Source: Bolinopsis microptera
Lineage: Eukaryota > Ctenophora > Tentaculata > Lobata > Bolinopsidae
Direction: 5' to 3'
Length of the DNA: 64,000 bases
Assembly (NCBI RefSeq): GCF_026151205.1
Contig: NC_087084.1
Location: 6,441,538-6,505,537, forward strand
The notes under the pieces were generated by a model. It had not been told where the DNA came from. It was given only the letters and a program-made list of their open reading frames with translations, and did not search any database. The position numbers and the translations under genes are program-made. Each line of letters begins with the position of its first letter. The stretch's first letter is position 1. Below are positions 32,998 to 44,500 of the stretch, one piece after another.

Positions 32998-34000
32998 TGA
33001 CGTATGTATCCACCTGGGAGGACTTTGCCGATTCGACGCGCCTCACAAACTTTACTGGGCCGCGCTCAGCCTATCATTCCGCCGAATCTCTATTCATATG
33101 ATTTGTATATCATATTAGATATTTATACAATAAAATATTAAAACCTTCTTAACGTATATGTTATTAACTTCCTTGTTAACTTCCTTGTTTTACTTGTCCT
33201 TGTCTCTTCCAATCAGATATTTATCCAACTATCAGTATTAAATTTCAATCATGAGTTATTGAGACTAATATTAAAAAACAGCGAACTACTCCGTTATGTG
33301 ATATGTTATTAAATGTAACAAACAATCATGTTCGGGAGATGGTTAAAAACCTATCAGTTCACATTGACATAGGAATTTTTTTATAAATGCTATCTCGTGA
33401 AAGGTTTACGATAACGAAAGACAATGATAACCCTGGTCATTAGTAAGACCCTCAATCATATAACCATTATAATTCATACATCAACATGCCTATTATATAT
33501 CTTAAAAGTTCTTCCTAGCTGTGACAATCTTCTAAAGATAAATTGGAAAAACGTGATCGGGTCATGGTCCATCTCGTGCAAAATTTCCTAATGACCAGGG
33601 TGTAATACATTTATTCAACAACTCCACTCGTGAGACTTGTCTGGATGCTTTTTCTAGAAAAACCTAAATTTGATGTTAAATTGAGCTACTATACTCAATT
33701 ATTAGGACAAGCAGACTGTGATTGATTGACTAAATTATGTTTAGTCCCCCATATTATTACATTTACAACATGTTTATATCACTATCAGTTGAATAATATC
33801 TGCCGTGACTATGGCTATTCATTTTGATTTAGTCAGGAATTCTTGATAAGGTGTATTTTTATCTTTTGCTTTTAATTTATCCCAATCTAGATCAGTAATT
33901 GATATGTATTTTGTGGTCGATACGTTGTGTTTAATTTAAATTAGTGCCACCTAGGTTTCCGTTTATTCAATTTGCGATTGTATTACTTTCTACTTAGGTG
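32998..34000. other. Unique sequence upstream of GPCR
   Basis: AT-rich and not shared with the duplicated blocks. No gene recognised. Confidence 0.45.
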
Positions 34001-34250
34001 TTAGGGGTAGTTCTCAATTCACATATTATGTGATCACTGAAGGGGGGGGGGGGGGGGGGGTTTCTAGGTGGTAAGGAGTCGTTCACATATTACGTAATCA
34101 TTTTTTGGAACATTTTTCCCCCCCCCCCCCCCTTCCCCCCTCCGTAATCAGTTTTACACATAGCTATTGTGTCAAAATTACACTAGCGTAATCATTCGGA
34201 AACCCCCCCCCCCCCTCAGCTGATTACGTAATATGTGACCGACCCCTAAC
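34001..34250. repeat. MITE-like element with G and C tracts
   Basis: Left end TTAGGGGTAGTTCTC and CACATATTATGTGATC, right end GATTACGTAATATGTGACCG and ACCCCTAAC, in inverted orientation. Inside are a run of about 18 G and two C runs (about 34123 and 34203), each next to a TTACGTAATCA-type motif. It ends about 125 bp before the GPCR start codon. Confidence 0.65.
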
Positions 34251-34375
34251 GCTTGTATAACTTTACGGTAGCTATGTCAATGTGTAAAACAGAAAACTGA
34301 TTACGAATTGGCCACAAAGAGATAACGTAAAACTTCTGTTTAATAATTTTAATATTCCTGGAAACCCGTAGCACA

Positions 34376-35486
34376 ATGACGACCCTGGAATATGATTACA
34401 GTAACGGAACTCTGCACTCCATTAAAAGTGATGTGATGAGATACACGTGGTCTGTGTATTTCTTAGTGATTCTCTGTTCATCTCTTGTCGGGGACACATT
34501 CATTCTGATTATGTCCGTCAAGTACAGGGCCATCCGACTTGACAAGGTCCTCCTAGCTATCATCCAACACATTGCTGTATGTGACTTAATGATCTGTGTG
34601 GTATCCATACTTCCGAAGGTTACCTCCCTCATTGCTGATAGATGGTTGCTAGGCAACGTCCTGTGTACAGCGTGTTTTCTCGGTAGGTATTACTTGTATG
34701 GAGTCATCCTGTCTCTTGTTTGCGCTATGCCTTCGGTCCTGCTGCTTCTCCTCAAATACCCCCTCCAGTCGTCGACAGTTACGTTGAAGACCGTACATCA
34801 GATTTGTGGAGCGTTTTGGTTGATAGCTTCGATCGGCCTAGTGACGACCCTGATCCTTGATTATGAATGGGAAATTTGCTTTTCATACAAAGGTTATGGT
34901 TGCGACTTTGTTTTGAGTAGAAATATTTGGCGTCGGATTAGGACGTTGACAACAGCCATATTTATCTCTATTCTAAACTGTATTGTTGTTACAACCACAA
35001 TTCAAATGATAATCATGGCTAAAGAGATCGTTAGCAAGCGTGGAGAAAGTCTGAAGTGGAAAAGGGTCTTGACAAAAATTCTTAAAGCAGTAATTTATTG
35101 CATCTCCTTCCTTCCATTTGCTGTTTACCAAATCATAGAATTACACATTTCCGAAGAAGAATTCAACCACCACTTATACAGACTAGCCGACTCTTTGCTG
35201 TTCCTTCAGATTGTGAGCAATTTGCATGTGCTTACTTTGAAGAGCATTAGAAAGTTTTTCCGGACAAAGATGTACAACAGACATCGCAACAACCTTCGAA
35301 CTGGGTGAGGCTGTAATGTTAACTGAAGTTTGAGTTATATAAGTAATTTGTGTTTAATTCATAAACGACTGGAAGAAGAATTAATAATTCTAATATATTT
35401 CTTCATTTCTTCTCAGGAATAAGAAGACTCAGGCAAATAAAAGGGACATCATGGCTGATACTATCACGACGACAATTTCAACTTAG
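34376..35486 (+). CDS. Divergent rhodopsin-like GPCR, orphan
   Basis: Exon 1 is 34376-35304 and a short last exon at 35417-35486 follows a TTCTCAG acceptor; together they give 332 aa. Seven hydrophobic segments are visible (about residues 25-48, 60-82, 95-120, 140-160, 190-212, 235-253 and 262-285). TM2 keeps the IAVCD aspartate, and Cys pairs near TM3 and in ECL2 (CFSYKGYGCDF) could form the usual disulfide. The DRY motif after TM3 is replaced (AMPSVLLLLLKYPL), and NPxxY of TM7 is absent (SNLHVLTLKSIRKF). An N-glycosylation site NGT is near the N-terminus. Ligand and coupling are unknown. Reading through at 35304 would end the protein two codons later. Confidence 0.78.
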
Positions 35487-35879
35487 GTTTAATAGATGTA
35501 GATTCTGGTGGGGAAGTGAGGCATATTGTTTTGACGCGTGACAGCAATTAACCAATCAGCATCCACTATTGACCGATGAAATTCAAACCCCAGAATCACT
35601 GTCAATATGCCTCCACACAAGAATCCACACCTATCAGAAATAAATTAATAATTATGTAAACTGAAACTTAGACCACATTTTAGTTTGAATTTGTGTTTTT
35701 AAATGAACCAATAGTATATACCAATTACTTGGACTGCAGGAATTCTACTGCTTTTTTGTTAGCTTCACTAATATTTATATACAGATTTGATATTTTGACC
35801 TTATATTTCATTTCACAATTTCACAATTTAGTATTTACAGTATCACTACAAACAGATTGTTGTATCAAATAATGAATAA
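35487..35879. other. 3' flank of GPCR
   Basis: AT-rich, with a pair of inverted segments (ATTCTGGTGGGGAAGTGAGG near 35500 against the CTCCACACAAGAATCC region near 35610). No gene. The duplicated block starts at its right edge. Confidence 0.4.
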
Positions 35880-36580
35880 ATTTACATTTAATCTTGAACT
35901 TCGTACTCTTTTAGTTTTACATTTATAAGTATTGGTTTTAAAAGCTCACGACAACGAATAGAACGTTAAATTATTTGACAACTTAAATGATTCAAGCAAG
36001 AAAATTATCACAATCGATTAGATAATCAAGTATATTTATGCGATTCTTGTGCTTCTTTTATGACTTTAACTTTGAAATAAAGAACTTAATCGTATAATCT
36101 GGTATTAATTGTTCAACCTACTCTCGAATATATAGATTTTCCGACAGTTGCATGCACAGTCTATTCTAGTAACGTTACAAATTCACTCGCTTTCGTATCA
36201 GTTGTGTTCTTATCAACACACTGAACTGTATGCGGCTTTAAATTGAAGTATGAACACAGTGTACAATGTATGAGTATCATCATTATCAGCGAATTTAACG
36301 ATATAATATTAATAGTTTCAGTCTGCTTAAACTCCCTATGAGTATGGGCTGTACGGTAAACCGGGATTAACGGTAAGGTAAATTGCGGTTTTACTGATTC
36401 CTACAGTAAACCCCGATTTACCTTACCGTAAACCCTTGTGTGTATTTAATTTGTCTTTTAAATATCCAAATGAAGGTTAGGTCTTACATGTAATAGTTGC
36501 TCGAAAACTTGATAAAACCCGAATATTAACTATGAAAATAAGAAACTAATTTCACTTTACAAAACATTTTATAAAACCTT

Positions 36581-37821
36581 TTACATCAGCTTTTGGCTTT
36601 GATCATTAAATTTGATTTGAGTTAAAAACTTCGTCCAGTTCCTGCAGCTATAAGATTGACTTATGAAAACCAATAAAAGAACATTCAGAAGATCGATATG
36701 TATTTTTACTGTCATTTGGTTTAAGGCTTGCACTGTTGGAACATTTACTTTTAGAGCATTTATATGGTTTTTCACCAGTATGAGTCCGCCGATGGCAAAA
36801 CTAAATTTGATCTGTCGCTTGCAGTGTAGGAACATTCGGAGCATTTATATGGGTTTTCACCAGTATGAGTCCGTCGATGTGAAACTAAAACTGATTTTTG
36901 GCTTGAACTGTAGGAACATTCAGAGCATTTGTAAGGCTTTTGATTTTCACTGGTATGAGTTTGCTGATGACGAGCTAAATTTTGTTTTTGGCTTGAACTG
37001 TAGGAACATTCGGAGCATTTATACGGTTTTTCGCCAGTATGAGTCCGCCGATGTAAAACTAATGCTATCTTTTGGTTTGCACTGTAGGAACATTCAGAGC
37101 ATTTGTAAGGTTTTTCACCAGTGTGAATCAGCTGATGACGAACTAAATTGGGTTTTACGCTTGCACTGTAGGAACATTCAGAGCATTTGTAAGGTTTTTC
37201 ACCAGTGTGAATCAGCTGATGGCGAACTAAATTCGGTTGTACGCTTGTACTGTATGAACATTCAGAGCATTTATATGGCTTTTCACCAGTATGAGTCCGT
37301 CGATGTAAAACTAAAGCTCTCTTTTGGCTTGCACTGTAGGAACATTCAGAGCATTTGTAAGGCTTTTCACCAGTGTGAATCAGCTTATGACGAACTAAAT
37401 TGTGTTTTCGGCTTGCACTGTACGAACATTCAGAGCATTTGTAAGTCTTTTCATCAGTATGAATCAGCTGTAATTGACAAGGTAATGCTGATTCTTGGAT
37501 GGGACAATGCATCTGAGAAGTAGGATTCGAATACCTTTCTGTTTTAATAACAAGATTATCTTCCTCTTTCTTGATCTCTGACTTTATCAATTCTGGTAAG
37601 TTGCAATCTTCCAGGCCCTCTTTCTTGATCTCTGACTTTATCAATTCTGGTAAGTTGCAATCTTCCAGGCCCTCTTTCTTGATCTCTGTCTTTATCAATT
37701 CTGGTAAGTTGCAATCTTCCAGGCCCTCTTTCTTGATCTCTGTCTTTATCAACTCTGGTAGGACACAATCTTCTTCCATTTTCATATCATCTTTAAACTC
37801 TGGTGCATTTCGCTGTTCCAT
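36581..37821 (-). pseudogene. C2H2 zinc-finger gene A, copy 2 (3'-frameshifted)
   Basis: The minus frame 37821-36772 gives 349 aa: four acidic ELIK-EIKKEGLEDCN-type repeats (one more than copy 1), then seven C2H2 fingers. In the next finger an extra A near 36797 shifts the frame, so the chain ends ...SNLVLPSADSYW. The lost continuation (another finger and a degenerate one) can be read in another frame at 36581-36844. Gene B has the normal base count at the same spot. The 349-residue product could still bind DNA, so this may be a shortened working gene. Confidence 0.72.
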
Positions 37822-38859
37822 TTTTCGGAAAGTAAATTACCCTACGTGTAGAGATGTTAGCATTTGATGATCATCGCTAAACAATAATCTCTACTATAAT
37901 TCAAAGAATTATTTCTGCTGTCTGTCTGTCTGTACGACCGCCCACGTGCAAATTAGATGAGAAATAGGAATTTAGGTAACAACCAAAAGGTTCCATAGCA
38001 ACGGTGTTTTAATGCACACATGCACGTGCAAAGATTGTTTTAATGTCATTTTGATCGGTTTTGTGGTAATTACGTTGTGTTTAAAGTGTTTTATATTTAA
38101 ATTGACTGTATCTTCGGTCGGGATGGATCTTTTTTGATGCGATTAAAACCTTCTTTCAAAGAATACTACTAGCTTCGTCCCTGTTACCACGGGCTTTCTA
38201 GTATGAATATAAATTCGAGATATCCTCTCTTCGAATCGACATTTCAGATTAAAATTAATTGGAAAGATTTAACTGATATGGGCCTTGGAGGACTTCGACG
38301 CACCAGACGAACTATCATTGGCTATGTGAAAACAGTTGCTAACACGGATTGACGGATTGGGTAACAACAAACAATGGCCAAAAACTTGCTGACGTAATAG
38401 TAATACTGATATGTGGATGCTCCCTAAAACTAGAACTCTCCAAACTAAAGCTCCACGGTAACGGTTTTGACTTTTGAGCTTTACTTCGCACCTGTTGCAT
38501 GGTGTCAGGTGTGATATCAGTGACCAAACATACCTATGTGCATTGTGTCGCCTTCCCACGTTTTTCCCCCATTCCCCAACTTAAAATACCTAAAATTCGG
38601 GAAAATGCAAAAGTATATGAACTCGCTCAGTCGAAATTTGCATCAGCCTGCAACAAAATTATCAAGCAATCACGATAGTCTGTAAGCAAAATTATAAAAC
38701 ATCACCGGTGAGGGTAAACAAAAAGCCAAACTAATTTAACGTGATTTCCAAGTACAACAGCCGTGACTTGACTAGTGAAGATTGAATTTAACTTCCTATA
38801 ACTCCGGGAGGGGGGATCAAGTACCAAGTTCTCTACTCGACGTCGACTAAGAGTAAATG
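37822..38859. other. Spacer between zinc-finger genes, copy 2
   Basis: Near-identical to 18094-19131. No gene supported. Confidence 0.45.
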
Positions 38860-40176
38860 TCATTTTGGAATTTTGTCAAAAGATCCACCCACCCCCTTGG
38901 CGGCTTTTGTGGTATTAACTGTTGAGAAATTTGTTGTTCCACTTATTGCTGGGGGAGACAAGTGAGATGTTGGTTGGTAACTGGAGAAGGAACCGGGAAG
39001 TAAGCTGGAACTGGAGAGTAGGGAGTCAGCTGACTCAGCTAAAGATGTTAGAGGCTTCACGAAAGGTATAGGTTTAACAAAAAGGGGTCCTTCAACACTA
39101 TCGTTTTGTTTTTCATGAAAAGTGTGTGAGTTTTCTCCGGTATAGTTCCGCTTTGGAAAAGCCAAAGTTGACTTATGACAACCATCATAAGAACATTCAG
39201 AAGATCGATATGTATTTTTACTGTCATTTGGTTTTAGGTTTGCACTGTTGGAACATTTAGAGCATTTATATGGCTTTTCGCCAGTATGAGTCCGCCGATG
39301 GCAAACTAAATTTGATCTGTTGCTTGCACTGTAGGAACATTCAGAGCATTTATATGGTTTTTCACCAGTATGAGTCCGTCGATGTGAAACTAAAACTGAT
39401 TTTTGGCTTGAACTGTAGGAACATTCAGAGCAACTATATGGTTTTTCACCAGTATGAGTCCGTCGATGTGAAACTAAAGCTGATTTTTGGCTTGAGCTGT
39501 AGGAACATTCAGAGCATTTGTAAGGTTTTTCACCAGTGTGAATCAGCTGATGGCGAACTAAATTTGGTTTTACGCTTGCGCTGTAGGAACATTCAGAGCA
39601 TTTATATGGCTTTTCACCAGTATGAGTCCGTCGATGTGAAACTAAAGCTGATTTTTGGCTTGAACTGTAGGAACATTCAGAGCAGCTGTACATTTTTTCG
39701 CCAGTATGAGTCCGACGATGTAAAACTAAAGCTCTCTTTCGGCTTGCACTGTAGGAACATTCAGAGCATTTATACGTTTTTTCACCAGTATGAATCTGTT
39801 GATGTAGAACTAAAGCTGTTGTTTTGCTTGCACTGTACGAACATTCAGTCTTGTAAGTCTTTTCATCAGTATGAACCAACTGTTGACAAGGTAATGCTGA
39901 TTCTTGGATGGGACAATGCATCTGAGAAGTAGGATTCGAATACCTTTCTGATTTAATAACAAGATTATCTTCCTCTTTCTTGATATCTGTCTTCATCAAT
40001 TCTGGTACGATGTAATCTTCCAGGCCCTCTTTCTTGATATCTGTCTTTATCAATTCTGGTACGATGTAATCTTCCAGGCCCTCTTTCTTGATATCTGTCT
40101 TTATCAATTCTGGTAGGATGCAATCTTCTTCCATCTTCATATCATCTTTAAACTCTGGTACATTTTGCTGCTTCAT
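38860..40176 (-). CDS. C2H2 zinc-finger protein B, copy 2, 438 aa
   Basis: Intact frame, virtually the same protein as 19132-20448: three acidic repeats with IKKE sites, C2H2 fingers with TGEKP linkers, and a Ser-rich tail. The only residue change I noticed is Lys to Thr in a linker (near 39775). Because both B copies are open, either may be expressed. Confidence 0.88.
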   Translation of the reverse strand: MKQQNVPEFKDDMKMEEDCILPELIKTDIKKEGLEDYIVPELIKTDIKKEGLEDYIVPELMKTDIKKEEDNLVIKSERYSNPTSQMHCPIQESALPCQQLVHTDEKTYKTECSYSASKTTALVLHQQIHTGEKTYKCSECSYSASRKRALVLHRRTHTGEKMYSCSECSYSSSQKSALVSHRRTHTGEKPYKCSECSYSASVKPNLVRHQLIHTGEKPYKCSECSYSSSQKSALVSHRRTHTGEKPYSCSECSYSSSQKSVLVSHRRTHTGEKPYKCSECSYSASNRSNLVCHRRTHTGEKPYKCSKCSNSANLKPNDSKNTYRSSECSYDGCHKSTLAFPKRNYTGENSHTFHEKQNDSVEGPLFVKPIPFVKPLTSLAESADSLLSSSSLLPGSFSSYQPTSHLSPPAISGTTNFSTVNTTKAAKGVGGSFDKIPK

Positions 40177-41395
40177 TTTACTGGAAAGTCAACAACCGTA
40201 CGCGTACGTGTAAATATGTTGGTATTTGATGATGGTCACTAGAAAATGATATGAATGTAAATTCGAGGTGTATTATCTCCGATACGATATTTCAGATAAG
40301 AATTAATTGGAAAAATGTTAGCTCTGTTCATGGAGCATCATACTTAAAGCTAGCTAATTAGAGAATAGAAAGACCCAATGAAAAAAACAAGCCTTGATCA
40401 CAGAAAATAGGGAAATGGCGGAGAGGGTAGTCAAATTCGTTCAAAGTTTAAAATGTTATTTTGATATTTTGCCGATAATTAGTTGCAAATAAAAGATAAT
40501 ACATATATACATACATTTATTACTATTATAATAAACTTCTAAACCTAATCTTGGAAACAATTAAACTACAGTCTTTAAACTAAAGCTCCACGATAATGTT
40601 ATGTAGCTGAATATATCTGAATATATATTTGAATATTGCATAACCATACAGTCCGTGATCTAGTTCGTGATGTTCGTGATGTAAATTTTACGGTGATCAC
40701 TCTTTACAGAATTCTGTAGTATTCTGTAGTATTACAAGATCATGAATCTGGTCAAGATTTAGGAAAGGTCACGTTTAACATCACGAGCTAGATCACGGAC
40801 AGTATAGTACAGACAGATCGTAGTACTGAAAAAATCGATCGACCGACACAAGAAGCTTTCGAAGGATTTTTGACGTTTTTGAGTCCCATTGGGTGCCCTT
40901 TATGGCTGACCAACTTTTCCAAACTTTTCCACGTGTCTTACGCCCACTTTTTGCCACTTTTACCACTTTTTACCACCTTTCTTGTTTGTCGAATATCCTT
41001 AGTTTTGATCATCGCAAAAGCTTGCAGATTAATCGAGGGTGTTCATCTTATCAGGAGGAAAAACTGTTGTAAAGACACTTTTTACGTCAGACAATTAGTT
41101 AATTGGATAATTATCAATTAGCTAATTAGAAAAAATGTAAAATTTTGTAATTGGCTCAAAATGATCGAAATAGCTTAAAACACGGAGAAAAGTAGTTTTT
41201 ACTTGTAGAAAAACTTTGAGTCCGGAACCCCCTCAAACGTTCGGTCACAGGTTGTTGCTCTGCGAAGCAGAGCAACGATCTGGAAGGGTTGACAACGTCA
41301 ATCAAGTATCCACCCGAAAGCAACCCGAAGAGATTTTTACAGCATGTGATAATTGATGCAATTAATCGAAACTATTAGTTTTGCTATAAGAATTC
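40177..41395. other. Upstream region of zinc-finger gene B, copy 2
   Basis: Copy of 20449-21665. A short insertion (AGTATC) near 41304 distinguishes it. No gene. Confidence 0.45.
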
Positions 41396-41606
41396 ATATT
41401 TTAAGATTTTTACTGTTAACGACTGCTTTTCTTACTTACTGTATAAAAAATGGATTTAAAAATCATTTTCTGAAATAAAAAAAGTCTTAAAAAATGGAAA
41501 AAAATCGGATTTTTGATGGTTTTGAGTGCCTTCTAGCGTTCATATTAATGTCCGTTCATAATTATGTCTGTTCATTTAATGTCCGTCCAAATAAGGTCCG
41601 ATAAGG
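41396..41606 (+). mobile_element. 3' fragment of pogo-like transposon, copy 2
   Basis: Same truncated element end as 21666-21875, again followed by TA and the first bases of a transferase unit. Confidence 0.78.
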
Positions 41607-41779
41607 TATATCATCAACTTCCTACACTTAACTTGGGTCTTATAATTAAATGGACAAAAATATGCAAAGGCTAGACCCCCTTCAAACGCTTCAGCTTTTA
41701 AACAAATCTTACCAATTTGGCTATATTTGGATTTGGTAGTAATTTAACAAAAAAATAGCTATAATAGCTATAGCCTTAG

Positions 41780-41852
41780 GGGCTAGGTGGCCTAGTGGTT
41801 AGAGCATCCGCCTTCTGCGCAGAAGGTCCAGTTTTCGAACCCCAGTTAAATG
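41780..41852 (+). repeat. tRNA-derived SINE head (unit C)
   Basis: Same A-box and B-box segment as at 24616. Not a functional tRNA. Confidence 0.55.
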
Positions 41853-42369
41853 AGGAAGGGTACCTGTTAAAAGTGCAAGAAACTTCCTAGGATACCCCTT
41901 CAGTGCATACTGTACATAGTACTATTAACTATTATTATATAACTTTGTTTAGTTACAGAATACAGACGCGATCGCTGTTGTATATCTTTTACGGTTTTTG
42001 CGGAAAGTCGCGTTAAAGTTGATGCCGTGGTGTCAGTAAAATGGCACGGAAAACTATCGTCTCGCTTTATATAATATATATAGTAAGATGTATTTTTAAA
42101 ACCATTGTTACTTTGGTACATAGTTTATACTTCATAACATGTGAAGCCATTGAACCTGGACAATGGCACATACACGACACACAGTGCTCCACCAGAAGCC
42201 CCATTTCAAGGATAATTCTATCACTCCGTGCTTTATTTATATTCTATGTGATTAGTCCCAGAGCTGGAGTCTGAGGTGTAACCCCAGGAAGCCACTCCTG
42301 TGCACTGATTAGGAGAGAATAAAACCTAAACGTAAATCAGATTCCAGTCTAATAATTGTACCCAAGTTA

Positions 42370-42780
42370 AGGGGGGGGGGGGGGGGGTGGATTTTTTTTG
42401 CGAAACTTGGTTTCGAGATAGCAGTTGACCAACAAACTAGAACCGCGCCGGTGACCGAACTTTTGAGGGGGTCCCGGACCCCAACCGCCAAACGGTGCCC
42501 GCGGGGCAGCCACGCCCATATTTGGTCCAAATTAGGCCTAATTTAGCCAAATACCCTGAACATGCGTAAAACCCAGATTTAAGGTGCTCTACTTGTAGCT
42601 AGTAGTCCCCTGAACTCGTATATGAAATGTCATCAAGATTGGACAAAAAATAACGGAGTTATCAGCTAAAAACTATATGCCCATATTTGGGCATACGCAC
42701 CTAATTTGATCGATTTTGGCCCATAAATTAGTCAAATATCGTTATTTTTGATATTGGTATTTTTAACCCATTATAATGAT
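42370..42780 (+). repeat. Dispersed G-tract repeat, unit C copy
   Basis: Third copy in the transferase units, with a run of about 17 G. A short insertion unique to unit C follows at about 42978-43020. Confidence 0.7.
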
Positions 42781-43265
42781 CATTGAAGCGCTTCAATAAC
42801 CACAGCAAGGATCAAAGAAAGCAGTTTAATGGTAAATGCAGAAATTGACTGATGGACGATGGAATTCTGTGCCCACTACTAACGGACCGACATCATAGTA
42901 CATCACTAAATTGATATATCACTTAAACTTTAATTTAGCGATCACATCTCATCTGCTGTTTGATCTTTAACCATCAGACTGTTGGAATACACCGAAGTAA
43001 AATAAGTGTCTAGATAAAAAAATATCCAGAAAATTGTTGACCGTGATTAATGGTAGAGTTATTCTCATGATATCAGTAGGGACTCACTGTCGATGACATG
43101 CTTGTTCTCCAATTCCATGTGGTATTATTTATTAATTATTATGTGTACATTATTTATTATACCGTCCCCACCGGAGGTGGTGCACTTATTTGAACAATAA
43201 AATTACATAGCATTAACCATTACGAAATTGTGTTTTCAGTGATTGTGATATTTGACGTTGTTAAT

Positions 43266-43930
43266 ATGGAACGTGGATGCCATAATCTTAGTTCAAAACT
43301 TGGATACATACTTATCGTAACCTATTTGTCTTTTCTCGTATTTTTATTTTGCCAAAGTCTTATCCAACGTGACAAAGGAGCACACGTGTCCTTATCAACT
43401 GATGTGGACTCTGTGCAAGCAGTGTCGGAACTACAATCCCATCAGTTGCGTTCATTGGGAGGAAGTGAAGGATCTAACAGTAGCGCAGGTGTCATAGAGA
43501 ATGCCTTGAAGGAAGTTTCAAACAATTCGGCAGCGGCTGTTATTCGGTTAAACAACAAGCTTTCTACCACATCAACGGATTTCTGAGATCTGTAGAATTT
43601 TCACTTTGAGTCGGTTTGGCGGGATTCAACAACTCTACCTCTGGTGACAGTCTGACACTGCTAGATTGTACACAAGCAATCAGTTTGAACTTAGAAAAAG
43701 GTAGACTCATCTACAGGGATGATCAAGCAGATGGTCGTGGAGTACTCTGCATTGCTCCCGAAGGAGGTGGAGGCATATGGTTGGGAAAGAAAATAGTTCT
43801 GACTAAAAAATGTAAAAAAGATGCATCGCAGATTGATCTCCTTGAGGAAAGTGCATTTCTACGTGACAGAGCAGCGCTTTTAATGCCGTCTGGAGATAAG
43901 TCTTGTGATTCGCCATCCAATATTATATAT
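43266..43930 (+). pseudogene. B4GALNT-like glycosyltransferase, copy C (truncated)
   Basis: Starts like copies A and B (membrane segment intact). It then has an internal deletion of about 230 bp at 43546, joining GCTGTTATT to CGGTTAAACAAC, which shifts the frame to a stop at 43584. The correct frame resumes at about 43616 but homology ends near 43921 (CCATCCAATA), before the catalytic domain. Beyond this is unrelated repeat sequence. It cannot be functional. Confidence 0.88.
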
Positions 43931-44132
43931 AGATCCCGCATATTACGCGGTCGTCTGTGTGTACACATTATCTCTAATATATATATATTAGAGGCCCTTC
44001 CCCGTTCCCGTCTCCCGAGTATTGTCACTCAAACACCCGGACGAATCTGTAATATAATATGTATAATTAGATGGCCCCCGAACAGTGTAGTGTGTACTCT
44101 ATCCAGCTACTCAGAGTGAGAGTTCGTCCCTC
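43922..44132. repeat. Repeat sequence truncating transferase C
   Basis: Begins with the inverted copy of the 26732-26803 insertion (ATAGATCCCGCATATTACGC), followed by ATATATA and GC-richer sequence without a gene. It leads straight into the E-box satellite, so all of it may belong to one mobile element. Confidence 0.5.
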
Positions 44133-44500
44133 GTGACCTACACGTAACTTACAAGTGACCTGCACGTGACTTACAAGTGACCTGCACGTGACTTACAAGT
44201 GACCTGCACGTGACTTACAAGTAACCTGCACGTGACTTACAAGTGACCTGCACGTGACTTACAAGTGACCTGCACGTGACTTACAAGTGACCTGCACGTG
44301 ACTTACAAGTGACCTGCACGTGACTTACAAGTGACCTGCACGTGACTTACAAGTGACCTGCACGTGACTTACAAGTGACCTGCACGTGACTTACAAGTGA
44401 CCTGCACGTGACTTACAAGTGACCTGCACGTGACTTACAAGTGACCTGCACGTGACTTACAAGTGACCTGCACGTGACTTACAAGTGACCTACGGCTACA
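44133..44500. repeat. 22-bp tandem array with a CACGTG in each unit
   Basis: About 16 units of GTGACCTGCACGTGACTTAC plus AA. Fifteen units carry a perfect CACGTG E-box and the first is diverged (CACGTA). Spacing is 22 bp, close to two helical turns. Most units are identical, so the array is young. Confidence 0.92.

Larger units (their letters stand above)
35880..41608. repeat. Segmental duplication, zinc-finger block copy 2
   Basis: Second copy of 15345-21877, without the MULE. It runs directly into transferase unit C at 41609. Its left edge abuts the GPCR flank and not an SLC4 gene, so the two copies have different left neighbours but the same right neighbour. Confidence 0.92.

Noticed and set aside
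44133-44500. CRISPR-like array
   Set aside because: Repeats are contiguous with no spacers, and the genome is eukaryotic.
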